64,000 bases of DNA from Peromyscus leucopus (lineage: Eukaryota; Chordata; Mammalia; Rodentia; Cricetidae): assembly GCF_004664715.2 (NCBI RefSeq), contig NC_051069.1:1492001-1556000 (forward strand), read 5' to 3'. Of the stretch, positions 1-12,400 are shown in pieces (position 1 is the first letter of the stretch; each line of letters begins with the position of its first letter). The position numbers and the translations under genes were made by a program. Under the pieces are notes generated by a model. That model made no database searches and was not told where the DNA came from. It saw only the letters and a list, made by a program, of their open reading frames with translations.

Positions 1-1930
1 GTGGGAGTTGAAGGAGCTGAGGGAAGAACCAGGCAAGGTGGAGAAGCTGCAGGTGTGGATGTGGCCTCATGCCAAGCAAGGTGAGCCATCTGATGAGTGA
101 CAACATGTGGACTATAAACAGATGCTGTTTCAGTCCTGACCTCTGGAGCTGTCGCAAGACTCTCTTCTTGGGACGCACCCTAACAAGAGAGACAGAGGAA
201 GGAGAAATGTAGGAAACACACTGGGCTTACCAGTGTCGCAGGCAACACAGTGTTGACACAGAGAGCAAAACTTTCCACTGAAGCTGGAAGCACTTTACAC
301 AGCCGCCATCTTGGAGGCTTTGAGTAGTCTTTCCCCAGAATTGGGAAATACCAGATAGGTAAAGAGGAGCAAGCAGAATTCTAGGATGGCCTCTGGGTTT
401 CCCACTCTAGTGCACATACACACTATAGTCCACCTGAGTATGAGCCAGATTTTCTTTGTGAATACAATGAGAGCTTGCCTATGCTGTGATTAAGTTATAC
501 TAGAAGGCACAGGGGGGGGGGGGGCGGTCATCCAGATGCAAGATCCCCAAATCAGTTGACTTTCAGTTGATAAAAGGATAATTATTCCCAATGGCTATAG
601 CTAGTTAGGTGAGCCCTTAAAGTGTACTGAAATCCCCTTAAAGTAAATGATTTCAGTTTGAAAAGGTCTGTGGAGGGGGTCGCATTATAAGACCCAAAGG
701 ACAGCTGCTAGCAGCCTAGAGCCAATTGCTGGCCACACAATGAAACCTTAGTCTTCCAACAAGGAAAGGAAGTCTGCCGACACCCTGAGGGTACCCACAT
801 ACTGACCTTCCGCTGTCCAAGCCTCCAATTGATGATGTAGTGGCCAGCACCTTGATCTCAGCTTCATGAGGTCCTGAGCAGAGAAGCATCTACACTAGGC
901 TGGATTATTGGCCCCTTGAATCTGTGCCACAACACATTTGTGTTGATTGGAATCAAGCTTGGGATAATGTCCATTGCTGGTAATTTGTTATGCAACGTAA
1001 GAAACTACTACACTAATTATAATAAAGCAGCACAAGTTTAAATAACCATTAACCTTGACTACATGAATATATATGCAAAGATAGACTTTGGAAGTTTCCA
1101 GAACTTTAAAAGCTTTGATCATATATTGACCCCCAATGACTTTTTAAAGATATTCCAAAGCTGAAATCTTAGATAACACATTCCCTAAATATTCAAAAAT
1201 AAAGCTAGATACGAGCAATAAAACTTTCCTGAATGAATGTTCATGAAATCACATTATGGGGAGCCGTTTGGTCTTATCCATTTACATGTGTGATATACAA
1301 AGCTACTCAAGAGTGAAACATTTAACAATGTAATTAGCTAATAACATAAAAATGGAAGAACTTATTCAACATAAACTCATTCAGTATTCTAAAGCCATTT
1401 GATGAAATTCAATGACCATCCATGTTTAATATTGCCTCTTAGCAGGGCTGGAGCCATGGCTTGGAGGTTAAAAGCTCATTCTGGGAGAATAACAAAATAA
1501 GAGGTTTCTAAAAAAGTAGATGAGTTGTTATTTGTTTTTATAGCTGATTTCTCAACTTCTTTATGTTTTCTTTTTAGAATAATTTCAGAGGTTAAATACT
1601 GCTTTAAACTATAATACTTTGATTTTGTTAGATTGACAAATATGTTAATGTAGTTAAATTAGTTTTTAAAATAAATATTTGTGCCTAGAGCTGAAAATGA
1701 TTTAATGACCACATGTTGAGACTAGTTTGACATTTGAAATGAGCTTCTTACTTTACAATCATGTGCAGTGAAACAATGTTAGTTAGCTTTAAAATGTATA
1801 TAGTGCTAATTAGTAAAATAAAATATTGTGGCCAATATTTTACTGCTAACTTGAAAATTTTTAAGTGTTTTTAAATAATAAAGTACTAAAATATGCTTTT
1901 TTTAAAGAAAAGAATTTGTTCTGCTTTTTC
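1..1930. other. Upstream flank, no gene recognised
   Basis: No coding region or named repeat recognised. It contains a run of 13 G (512-524). From about 990 to 1920 the sequence is very AT-rich with scattered TAATTA-like motifs. This could be old repeat or regulatory DNA, but nothing here decides it. Confidence 0.4.
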
Positions 1931-2034
1931 AGAGGACCTGGGTTTGGTTTCCAAAACCGGTAACAGGCTGCTCACAACTGCTTATTAACTTCCTGACACT
2001 TTCTTCTGGCTTTTCAGGGCATCCTCATACATGT

Positions 2035-2118
<84 letters not shown>
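1931..2118 (+). repeat. Degenerate B2/B3-like SINE ending in (CA)n(GA)n
   Basis: Bases 1931-2035 resemble the body of a B2/B3 SINE in + orientation (ggacctgggtttggtttcc, ctcacaactgc). The tail is a compound microsatellite, (CA)n 2036-2068 then (GA)n to 2118. Confidence 0.5.
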
Positions 2119-2121
<3 letters not shown>

Positions 2122-2173
2122 GGAAAATATATAAATATATTTATTTAAATGTCTTCGGTGTCTTCGTTTTCAA

Positions 2174-2312
2174 GCATGCTGGTGTACAACATACCCTTAA
2201 TCCCAGTACTCAAGAGGCAGAGGCAGGCAGAGCTCTGTGAGTTCCCAACTATACTACATATTGAGATCCAGGTCAACCAGAGCTGAATAGTGAAACTTAT
2301 CTGGATAAATAA
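2174..2312 (+). repeat. B1 SINE, degraded
   Basis: B1 landmarks in + orientation: ggtgtacaac, cttaatcccagtactcaag, aggcagaggcaggcag, ctctgtgagttc, then an A/T-rich tail. Confidence 0.7.
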
Positions 2313-2828
2313 ATGAGTGTATGTCTTAGAAATTAACAAAAACTCTTAGCATGCTAATAGAAGTATAAATGGTGGATGTACCAGAGACATTGTGTTTAAA
2401 CTAAGGAACCATATAAGGATGTTGGTTTAATTATTGATTTATTACTTCTGTAATGATTTCAAATAAAACAATAAGAAAAGGAAATAAGAAAAATGTTCAT
2501 ATTGTAAGATAAGAGATATAATGGGTATTGTTCAGACCATATTAATATGCTACATCAAAAACATCAGTAATTGTGTTTGCAATGAGCTGTGGCTACCTAA
2601 GTACTGCAGTCATCTGTTTTTATAAGTAGTCTTGTTCACTCTGTAGGGAAAAACAACACTACAATGAAATCCTATAATGCATTCCTATCTACCTTTACAG
2701 GACTCTGTAGAGGTTTGTATTATTGCTTAATATGCATATGTACAAAGTGTTTGTTTTTAAATATGTGTGTGTTTGCCTGTACCCAAGGAGCGTACATGGA
2801 GGGCAGAAGAAAGCCTCAGATCTTCTGT

Positions 2829-2925
2829 CATATGTGTGTGTGAATATATAACATTTATATAAACACATATACATATGTATATATATATGTATTATATTTA
2901 CACATATACACCCACACATATACAA
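2829..2925. repeat. AT/GT-rich simple sequence
   Basis: Imperfect (TG)n and (TA)n tract, with runs such as atatatatatgt, giving short spurious open frames. Confidence 0.6.
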
Positions 2926-3012
2926 CCCAGAATTTAAACTGTGATTTTAGATACACATTTTATATTTTTAATGTCTTTCCCAATATGATTTGTTTCTCAT
3001 TATTATTATTAT

Positions 3013-3148
3013 TGTTTTTTGTTTTTCCAGACAGGGTTTGTGTAACCCTGGTTCTCCTGAAACTAGCTCTGTAGCCCAGGCTGGCCCAGACTCACAGAGA
3101 TCACTTGCCTCTACCTCCCAGGTGCTGAGATTAAAGGTGTGTGCCACA
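3013..3148 (-). repeat. B1 SINE
   Basis: Reverse-orientation B1: T-rich start, gacagggtttgtgtaaccct, ctggcccagactcacagaga, gagattaaaggtgtgtgcca. Confidence 0.8.
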
Positions 3149-5938
3149 AATGAACTTTAGAATTAAGTTCAGTCTTTTCCCAAGTATAACTAGTGAAACA
3201 GCATTAGCTTTATGATAAAGTAATGGTATGACATTTTCCTCATCAGAAGCTTGGTCTCTCCAACACTCAGGTCAGTGCCTTTGCCTGTCTGGTGCACGGC
3301 TCAAGGCAGCATTATCTGGAGATAGAGGATTTGTTACTGTGGTGGCTTTTCTCCCCACAAAGATGAAAGGAAGATGGAGTCGCTGGAGTGAGGAGTCCAC
3401 CAGAGCGGAGCCTTCTGCCACAGGATGACTGAATGACAGATGACTTCAGCAGTTTGCAGCTTCCCACATCTGGCCAAGTCCTGCAGCTGGAGCAGGGTGG
3501 TCTATATCCCACAGGGCATTTCACATGCCCAGCTGACACAGGTTCCGTTCAAAGAGCCAGCTGAGGCCTTCAGTGTTGTAGGTCAGTTGAGTTACTACTC
3601 TCTTATTGTAGAGAGGACAGGGCATCTGGCCAGGGCAGTGGAAACGGAGACCAGTTGCTACATGCAGGGCACCTGCACCCAAATGTATCTTCTTTGGGAT
3701 ACAAGAAAGATGGCTGGAATCGTGCCCTTCCCATCCTGGCTGGTCAGGAGCCCACAGTCAGCATAGGTGGAGGGGGTGGGGAGGGTAGGAGAAGGTAATG
3801 TCACGTAGTAACTGTTAATAGCTCCTGTTCTTCCTAGCACCAGGGGCGCGGGAGGGGGATGGCACTGTGGGCACTTAGAAAACGCCCCACCCACCCACTG
3901 CGGTTGCCTGGTAAGGGTCTGCTATTGACTTTTTATGGTGGTGATGTCCCAAATGGAGCTGGGAGGTCTGGGGGCTCTGTTTTAATAGAAGTAGAAATAA
4001 CCAACTTTCTGCTAAAAGGAGCTTGCTTAAATATGGCACATTTGTACAAGAGAATATTGCACAGTCATTAGACAGATGAATTATATATTGGCATAGAAAG
4101 GAACAGAATTGATTCTAAGGGAGCAAAGCCAGTTTGATCAAGTAAATGTCTCACTTTTTTAGGAGGAAAACTATTTATACACATCTACTAATGAGAATCC
4201 TATAGGGGTCCTATTCCAATTCTGGTTATTTCTGAGGCCAGGGGTTATGAGATTTTGATGTTTTACTTTAAATGTTTATAGCTTTTTTGAGTTAATATGA
4301 TTTTATATTCAGAAAAGTTTATCTCTCCCTCCAAAAAAAAAAAAATGAGGGGAAAAATGGAACAGCCAGATGAAATGGTAATTTGAAGTAAAACAACTTT
4401 GAAAGAATGTTTTCATCATAAGAGAAACTCGGGTTTGTTTTGGACCCTGGGATAAGAGCCAGTTTAGGAAATAAAGGAGGTGAGGGGAATATTAACTGGC
4501 CGGAGTCCCTGGAGGCTGGATCAGAGTGCCAAAAGGGGGTTCACTGCAAGAAGAAAGGGAGAGGACACAGAAACAGAACTGGGGCACATGTTGGAGAAGG
4601 AGGAACACGAAAAGAATCATAGCCGATGAGCCTCACCTGTTTTCCTATGGGATCCCGGGGAAGAAATCAGCTGTGCTGGAAGGTTGGCAGCGGGAGCTGG
4701 AGGGGCCTAGGAGGGGCATGTGCCTGCTGTGGAGAAGGAATCATGGTGGGATCCAGATGATCAAGTGTACTCAGAGTCCTTGGGGGTCCAGCCCCCAAAA
4801 GATGGATGATTATAATTCATGGTGAAATCTGGAGCCATGGACATGACCGGTTAACTGAGGCCACAATAGCAATGCTGATGCTGTGCCTTGATTACCTGCC
4901 ACGGGGACAATCCATACCATCATATGAGTTTCCTGAGTATCGTCCAGCTGTCTGGGGAGAGCACACTTGAGAAAAAGCCACGGCCAAGCACACTCACAGT
5001 TGGGCTTGGGCAACGAGGATGTAGACGAGGGTCAACAGGTCAGTGGAACCCGAGATGCAGGTAAGTACATCATGAAGCCAGGCAAGCCCATGGTAAGGAC
5101 TCGGTGGGAGGGGAGGCTGGCTTTGTGAGAATGATACCAAGCAGATTTCAGAAAGAGTATGGATGAAAGAAAATGAGGAATGGACATTTCAATCAGTGAA
5201 ATGAACCTTAGTGTTAAGGATTTTGAAGGAGGAACAGCCCTGGGATGGATTGACTGATGACTGCATGGATGGAGATTACCAGTAGTCTCATGTATCCACT
5301 TAGAGCTCTGAAGGGGAGGGTATTTCCATAAAGGTCCCTTCAAAGTGGAGAAAGGGCAGGGTGATGTTCTCTGCTTACTTTCTTAGGGTACTTGGGAGGT
5401 TTTGCTTGGTGTCTGGGGACAGAAGTGAGGCATTGTGTTTGATGATGCGTCACGGTGATAAATAGTCAACAGCAGATGCTAACCTTCACCTAAGCATAAA
5501 CTACATTTGCTCAATCTCTGTTTCTAGGATCTTCACACTCTCTCTCTCCTGATCAGTCCTAATGGCTTCATGTGTCACCTCCCTGAACACACCCTTTTCA
5601 AGTGGGCCCACATTGCTTCCTACGTCTTATCTGTCCTGTACACCTGTGGTTCCATTTCAGATAGGTCCAGTTCACTGTCCTCACTACAGTTCTGGTCTTC
5701 TCCAGGGCTCCTCCCCAAAGACTTTGTGCGGCTTTCTCCAGTCAGCTAAGGACCCAGCAAAATACCTTGACGGGTCCTTTTGTTTGCCATGGCCCACTAA
5801 CCCTCTCCATTACAGACTGCGAAGGACTCTTCAGCAGCTTCCACTTTTTCCTCAGCTCTAGAATAATGTGACACCCCCACATGGATCTATGGATGGCTGT
5901 TTTAGGCTCCCTTTGATCCCTTCTCCAACTCACAGCTA
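3149..5938. other. No gene or named repeat recognised
   Basis: Mixed-composition flank upstream of Aqp9. Several open frames of about 60-110 codons exist, but none shows a domain, signal peptide or codon pattern that I recognise. An A run lies near 4333-4345. Confidence 0.4.
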
Positions 5939-5953
5939 GGCTTATCAGATTTT

Positions 5954-6116
5954 GTTTTGTTTTGTTTTGTTTTTTGTTTTTCGAGACAGGGTTTCTCTGT
6001 GTAGCTTTGGAGCCTGTCCTGGAACTCTCTGTACTCCAGGTTGGCCTTGAACTCACAGAGATCCGCCTGCCTCTGCCTCCTGAGTGCTGGGATTAAAGGC
6101 GTGCGCCACCACCGCT
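5954..6116 (-). repeat. B1 SINE with perfect 15-bp target duplication
   Basis: Full-length reverse B1 (tttcgagacagggtttctct ... gggattaaaggcgtgcgcca). It is flanked by the identical 15-mer ggcttatcagatttt at 5939-5953 and 6117-6131, the mark of a relatively recent L1-mediated insertion. Confidence 0.92.
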
Positions 6117-6275
6117 GGCTTATCAGATTTTAATTGGCTAAATTTGTTCATTGATGTGTGCTTAGGGCATTCTGTTGACTTCCAGCCCCGCCCCTTTGTT
6201 ATCTCCCTCCCCCGCCCTGTCATTCTTTCTCCTCCTCCCCAGAGGACCCCTTCTCACAAACATGTCTCTTTGTGT

Positions 6276-6413
6276 TGTTCTTTTCGAGCAGGGTTTCTCT
6301 GCCTAGTCCCGACTGTCCTGGAACTCGCTCTTGTAGACAGGGCTGGCCTTGAACTCACAGAGCTTCCTTCTGTGTGGGGATGGATCAAAGGCACGCACCA
6401 CCACCACTTGGCT
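6276..6413 (-). repeat. B1 SINE
   Basis: Reverse B1 with gcagggtttctctgcctagt, ctggccttgaactcacagag and atcaaaggcacgcaccacca. More diverged than the copy just upstream. Confidence 0.8.
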
Positions 6414-6814
6414 TGTGACCCACTGATTTTATCCAGGACTGTCTGTGTGGCCAGGGGGTTGGAGATACTCCCTGGAGCCTGGTGGGCTCCCCACTTGTTA
6501 CACTGGTCACAGAATTCATCAGTTACCAGTAGTTCATCAGGGCCGGTTAGCAGAGGATGATCTTTTCATCCGCTTAAAGGTCTAATGATCTCATTTGCCT
6601 GCCTCATCCACTCCAGTAATTTATGACACTTCTACCCCGACGACATACAGTTCCCAAGGCTCACTGGAGTCTGGTTCCCTGACTCTAGCTCGTCCTGCAC
6701 CCTGCTCCTTCGTTCTCCCCGGAGGCTAACCGCACTGGGTGTGTCTCTCATTCTCTGATAGGCACCTTGCTGCCCCTACTCCACCCCTCAGAGCCTTCCA
6801 CATCCACTTCCTTC

Positions 6815-7130
6815 CCCATTTCACGTGAGTAACCCTTGTGCCTCCTGATCTCAGCTCAGACGTGGCTTCCTGGGAGACACTACAGAGATCTCTGCAACAA
6901 GGTGAACTTCCCTTGCACTTGCACATAGGAATACAGCCCCCCCCAACCCGTGGGTCATGTGTCTCGGCTGCAGTTGTCTATTTGTGCCCGTGTGAGTGTT
7001 TCCCTTATGTTGGTCTCCGTCATGTTCAGCCCTGTGACAGGCAAGGAAGACTGCCCTGCACTCTTTTGCTAAGGGCTGTGCTTGGCACGCAGCAAGTATG
7101 CCATAAATATTTGTCAGGTGAGTGAATGAA
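6815..7130 (+). repeat. L2 LINE 3'-end relic
   Basis: Resembles the 3' end of mammalian L2: tctcagctcagacgtggctt with cctgggagac, and near the end cttggcacgcagcaagtatg, cataaatatttgtcagg and gagtgaatga. Confidence 0.6.
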
Positions 7131-8359
7131 GACTCCGAAGAACACCCTTTGTCTTGTTAGCTGAAGTCAGAACAATCAAGTCCTGTTCCTCTGGTCTAGC
7201 CACCAGGACTTGGGCATAGTGTGGTCATAGGAAACTCTCCAAGACCGTGCTATCCACGATCACCTAGCCAGGAGTTAAAGCAAATTTCTGGGTTCTATCC
7301 ATCTTCTCCATGACCATGTAATCAGGAGCTAAGGCCCAAATGCTAGGTTTGACCCTGGTTTTGTTATAATGTGACCTCTTTTGGTCTGAACTATGAAATT
7401 TAGGTGCGGCTTAGGTGTTTGGTCCTGCCATTGGTCTCTCCCCAGCTGCCTTCCTCAGATCCTCTCCTCACTCCTTCCTGCCTGCCTCCTCAACTGGAAA
7501 AGATTGGAGGCCTCCCGCAAAGAAAGGGAGGGGAGAGCCCCAATGAGGAGCAAAACTGGGCTGGCTGCTCTGTGGGAGGGAGGGAGCCCAGTGTGGGTTT
7601 GAATTCAGCGGGACTGCCTGGGGTCATTGAGAGACAATAGCTGAATTTCCATCTTTTCAGACAAACCAGCTTTGGAAATCAGGGCTTGCTTATTGGGCAG
7701 GACAAGACGCTATTTTCAAATGTAGTCAGTTGCCTGCAAGGATGTTAATTCATCAGATTTGAACTAGCCGCCTTAGTGGGCCAGAGTCACCCCTTTCTTT
7801 AACTGGGATGGCAGAGTTGGACTGCCCTCCCGGCTCAAGGGGCTGGAATCTCGGCTCTCTGGTGTGTATTGCTGCTTTCTCTGTCTTTCTGAGTCTTGAA
7901 TCCTAAAGCTGCTCAGCAGATAGGGAGACCAGTTCTGTAAACAAGAGGGAGTTCCCATCTTGTCCCATAAACTCACACTGTGAAGCCTTCCAGCTGCCTG
8001 CCCATCCCCTTGTGTTAGTTTACCTGTCTCTAGAGCAGTCCTTAGCAGCTCTGGAGTGGTTTCCTGAAATCCCAGAGGCACTGCTAGATTGTGACAAGGA
8101 GGCTCCTTTCCCTTACACCCTCTAGTTTAAATGAAAACCTTCCGTAGAGAGTGTTCCCAGTGACGAGATCCATACCTGACTTCACAATTCTAAATTACAC
8201 CCCAACTGCCCGCCCACTTCCGAATAGGAGAAAACAAATCATCAGAAGGCAGAAATTGTGTAACATAAATCTCTTCTGGACTAAGGCCCATCTCTGTGGT
8301 TTGGCAACACAACCCACACAGCATCTCTTTTCTCATCTCCTGGAAAAAAAAAATTAAAA
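7131..8359. other. Aqp9 upstream flank, no gene recognised
   Basis: Non-repetitive as far as I can see. It may contain distal promoter elements, but no coding sequence is supported. Confidence 0.4.
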
Positions 8360-8666
8360 AGCCAACAAATAAAAGGAAGCCAGTGAATAAAGGTAATGAT
8401 TAATCTGCCAGGATCATTTTGAGGATTTGGGGTTATAACTCACTAATTCAAGCAAATAGCAGCGGGCAGGGACTGACTGCCGCCCGAAGCAGACAAGGAT
8501 TAAGTCACAGCCTCCAATTGGGCCGGCCTTTGCATAGTCAGTATCTCCCCAGCCATCTCCAGGAATCCACCAGGAGCTAAGTGTTCCTCTCTTTATGTGG
8601 TAGTGAGGACAAGGACCAGAGCAAGCAGGCCTTGGTGGAAGGCGCACCTCTGGCAGAAACCCCGAG
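8360..8666 (+). promoter_or_regulatory. Probable Aqp9 proximal promoter and 5' UTR
   Basis: The stretch before the start codon has no clear TATA box. Visible candidate elements are a FOX-type site acaaata (8365-8371), an HNF1-like inverted half-site pair ggtaatgattaat (8392-8404, 10 of 12 specified bases of GTTAATNATTAAC), and a CCAAT box (8514-8518). Aqp9 is strongly expressed in hepatocytes, which makes HNF1 and FOXA sites plausible. The transcription start is not determined here, and a further upstream noncoding exon cannot be excluded. Confidence 0.4.
8392..8404. promoter_or_regulatory. HNF1-like palindromic site
   Basis: The sequence ggtaatgattaat differs from the HNF1 consensus GTTAATNATTAAC at the second and last positions only. 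It lies 263 bases upstream of the Aqp9 start codon. Function is inferred from motif and liver context alone. Confidence 0.35.
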
Positions 8667-8777
8667 ATGCCTTCTGAGAAGGAACGCACCAAGAGGAGCC
8701 TCACACAGAGGCTGGCCCTGAAAAGCCGCCTAGCTAAGGAGACAATCTCTGAGTTCCTGGGCACCTTTATAATGATT
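8667..8777 (+). CDS. Aqp9: Aqp9 coding exon 1 (residues 1-37)
   Basis: The exon opens at ATG 8667 (G at -3, acceptable Kozak context) and encodes [15 protein letters not shown] onward to [10 protein letters not shown], the cytosolic N-terminus and start of helix 1. It ends in phase 0 before a strong donor, gtgagt, at 8778. Ser11 sits at the position reported as a phosphosite in human AQP9 (established knowledge, not shown here). The ATG was chosen because it gives the rodent-type AQP9 N-terminus and the 295-residue total. Confidence 0.96.
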
Positions 8778-9365
8778 GTGAGTATTTCCCGATTTCCCCA
8801 GTTCTGATCCAACGCCGCCGCCACCTGCCTGGCTGCCAAGCCGCTGGAACAGGCATTTGTTTTTCTTTTGTCTTCTTTGATTATCAGATCCAGCCACTTC
8901 CAGGAAGCTGCAAGTTACTGTCTTGGTGGTTTGGCTGTTTGGTGACCATACCTTGAGAATTTTGCTTGCTCTTAACGCTTCCCCCAGGCGGTGGATGGGA
9001 GTGGGGGTGGGGGAGAGCGGAGTACTCTCTTCATTTCAGTGTCTGAAACGGCTGTGTGATGAAAGAGTGAGTTGCTAGAAATTTCTTCTAGAGGAGGAAC
9101 TGGTCTGTGTGCTCTGCTTGCTCCCCATCAGGTGACAGAGTCACCTGGAATAAGCATTAATGGTCAATAAATATGAACAGCATATTTATTGGTTACCAAG
9201 AAAGGTACCTGGCAAGGGCAGTGTTGTCAGATCATTTAACTTCAAAAACAAGGTTGGGGACTTAGCTTAGTGGTGGAACGCAAGGGCAAGGCCCTGGGTT
9301 CGGTCCTCGGCTCTGGAAAAAAACAAAACAAAACAAAAAAACACTACACATCTATTTATTTATTT

Positions 9366-9401
<36 letters not shown>

Positions 9402-9441
9402 CCTCTCTCTCTCCCCTCTCTCTCTTCTCTCTCTCTTTCTC

Positions 9442-9495
<54 letters not shown>

Positions 9496-12400
9496 CAGCC
9501 TGCTGGGGTTGGCGCTCCTTCCACCATGTGGGCTCAAGGGATGGCAGTCAGGTCATCAGACTCAGTGCTTTCATCCACTGACCCATCTTACCATGTGGGG
9601 TGGGGCGATGTATATGTCGTCCTGTGTGGATTTCGTATCATTTCCCCCCTTTGATCTAACTTGGCCTCAGCAAATCTCTGAAGATCTTTAAGTAGACAGT
9701 TACAAGAACTTTGTAGATATAAACAAGGACTGGGTCTAAGAATATCTGCAAAGATTTATTCAGCTATGAGAGAGAGAGGGTTGTGTAGTTACTAACGTGG
9801 TGTGAGCCCTGGCCCCAGGCTCTTACTGTATCACAGAAGTCATCAGACACTAAATTGCTAGCTGGACTCCCACCCTTTGTAAAGAGAAAATTATTGTCAT
9901 GGGACAACTATTTATTTTGTTTTAATTTTTCTTTAAGCACAAAAACCCTAATTCAGGCACAATTTCATTTTTTCAAGATTCTAGAAAATTGCCAGCAAGT
10001 TTTACACATTAGAAAGTTCTTGGCTTTGGATTGTTGAGGATAGGGATAGAATGTCAAGACAGGGAGAGTTAAAAAGACCGGTTTTGACTTCTTACCTTTC
10101 CCTGGAGGGAAGCTCCTACTTATTCTCACCAAAGCCAAGCTCAGAACTTAGGTCAGGGCAGTTAGAGGAAAAAAACAGAAAAGAAAAAAGGCCCTGAGTC
10201 TTCTCATTCCAGCCAGAGCTTCGTGGAAAATTGCCCTCCACCAGATATAGAGATGCTTAGATTTTTTTTTTTTTTTTTTTTTAGAAAAGGTCTCATTATG
10301 TAGCTCTAGCTGGCCTAAAACTCACTATATAGACCAAGCTGGCTTCAAACTCATAAAAATCTGCCTACCTCTGCTTCCAGAGTGCTGGGGTTAAAGGTGT
10401 GTGCCCCCACATCCATCTTGGGTCATGATATCTGACAGTCTGACTCTAAAAAACCATTGTCACCACAGGCTGATTTCAGCCTCCGGTGACTTATGCAGAA
10501 AAATGAAGCAAGGCCTATATCAAGTCTTAAGGTGGAAAACAAAGAAGTGAGCTCAACTTCCTTTTTGCAGCTGAAGAAGTTTAAAGCCCTTCCTTGTTTC
10601 TTAAGAATTGGTTTCATAATTCCATTACACATCGAGGAGATGAAGTTGCATCCAGCCACTCACCATTGAGATCATGCAGCCATGTACCATCCTCTCCTAT
10701 CCCGATATCCTCCTGCTTTCATCCCCGATGCCAGCCCTGAATTAGTAGGGCTTGCTGTCCCCAAGGCCAGAAATTCTCAACCTCCACCCCTGCGCCTTCC
10801 AAGCTGGCCATAAAATAATTCCCTGGAACTACCCCATGTGATTATAGGCTATAAGACTCCCATTTCAGAAGGAGTCAGCATCATCCCCTGGAGGAAGGAA
10901 TGTCACTACAGAGAGGGGCAGAGAAGAATCTGGACAGACGATCCTGGCTGGCTCTACACGCAGTGACTTCTATTAGCTTGTTTTTTAGGTGCCTGCAATG
11001 AACCCGGAAGTCTTGTACATGATAGGCATCCACTCTCCCTCTGAGCAAAGCCTCCCAGCCACACCCTGGTTGTGTAGCCTTAGACAACGCTTTCACCTCT
11101 TCCTCACTTGGCCCCTTCAAGCTTTAGTCTGGTCTATGTTGTGAAGTCTCCAAAAACGCCGAAGAGGTCATTGAACTGAGCAATCCAGACAATAACTGAA
11201 GGAGGTTCCTAGAGGGTAGGTGTGGAATATACACCCCTCCTCTTACCCTTCATTCTTCTCTTCCTCGGCACCCCTCACAGAATCCTTTATAATCTGTAAA
11301 TTCAGGGTTTCTCTGAGTTCTGGGAGATGCACAAGCCAACTAGTGGTACCCCAAGGAAGGGCTTGTGGGAACCTCAAATTAGAATCGATCAATCAGAAAC
11401 ATAGTTCAAGCACCCTGAAGTTTACCAGTGGTATGTGAAGTGGGGCCGGTCACTCTTGAGGCCCAAGGCCTCACCCTGTAGGATCCCATGCGGTCTCCAG
11501 GTGGACCGTATCAGTCTAAGTTGGAGGGCATCTCCTTGATGTCTCCTGCAGACTGGACCGCTTGGTGGCTGATGGGGAGTAATCCCACGCCTTTGGTGGT
11601 CACCGTGTTGTTCTGTGTTGACTTCTATGGTGTGAGAGCAGTTTCACCCGCACAGACCAATTATTCCAGGCAGAAGCTAGACATAGACTATCTGAATGTT
11701 GCATGGGAGAAAACCGAACTTTATGTCTTCTGACTAAAGTTCATTCTGTCATGGATGACTAATTCCTATTTACTCCATATAGTTATTTGCTAAAGGAGAG
11801 CTTGGTATAATCTAAAACTTTGATTGTCATGTTCTGTTTTGCTGAAGCCTGAAGGAGAGGTGCAAATAAGAAGTGTGATTTTTGTTTTTTTTTTTTGTTT
11901 TGTTTTGTTTTGTTTTTTGAGACAGGGTTTCTCTGTGTAGCTTTGCGCCTTTCCTGGGACTCACTTGGTAGCCCAGGCTGGCCTCGAACTCACAGAGATC
12001 CACCTGGCTCTGCCTCCCAAGTGCTGGGATTAAAGGCGTGCGCCACCACCGCCCAGCAGAAGTGTGATTTTTTTAAACAACAAATCCTCATACGGCTGGA
12101 GGACAGATGCCGCTCCTGGAGTGGGGATCAGCCTCATCCACATTGGATCTAATACTGCTCTCAAGTTACTAAAACTCCCAGCACATAGCAGCACCAAGGT
12201 AGGGTCATGCAGTGGATCAGCTTCCAGAATTACAGGCTCACATGCTACTCCCTTCACTGGCCTGCTAAAGTCAGGCACCCCTCGCTCCAAGCTCAGCCAC
12301 CCTTCCCTCCAAGTTCAGAGAGCCCTCCACTCTGTTATGCATGGAAGGCAGATCTGTGGGTTGCTGCTGCTTCCTCAGCTTCTGTCTGTAGTGGCTTCTG

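Noticed and set aside
3440..3766. 108-codon open frame upstream of Aqp9
   Set aside because: No recognisable motif, no splice or promoter evidence, and overlapping frames on the other strand.
9270..9494. Open frames with Ser/Leu and Cys/Val repeats
   Set aside because: They are translations of the (CT)n(GT)n microsatellite and an ID element.
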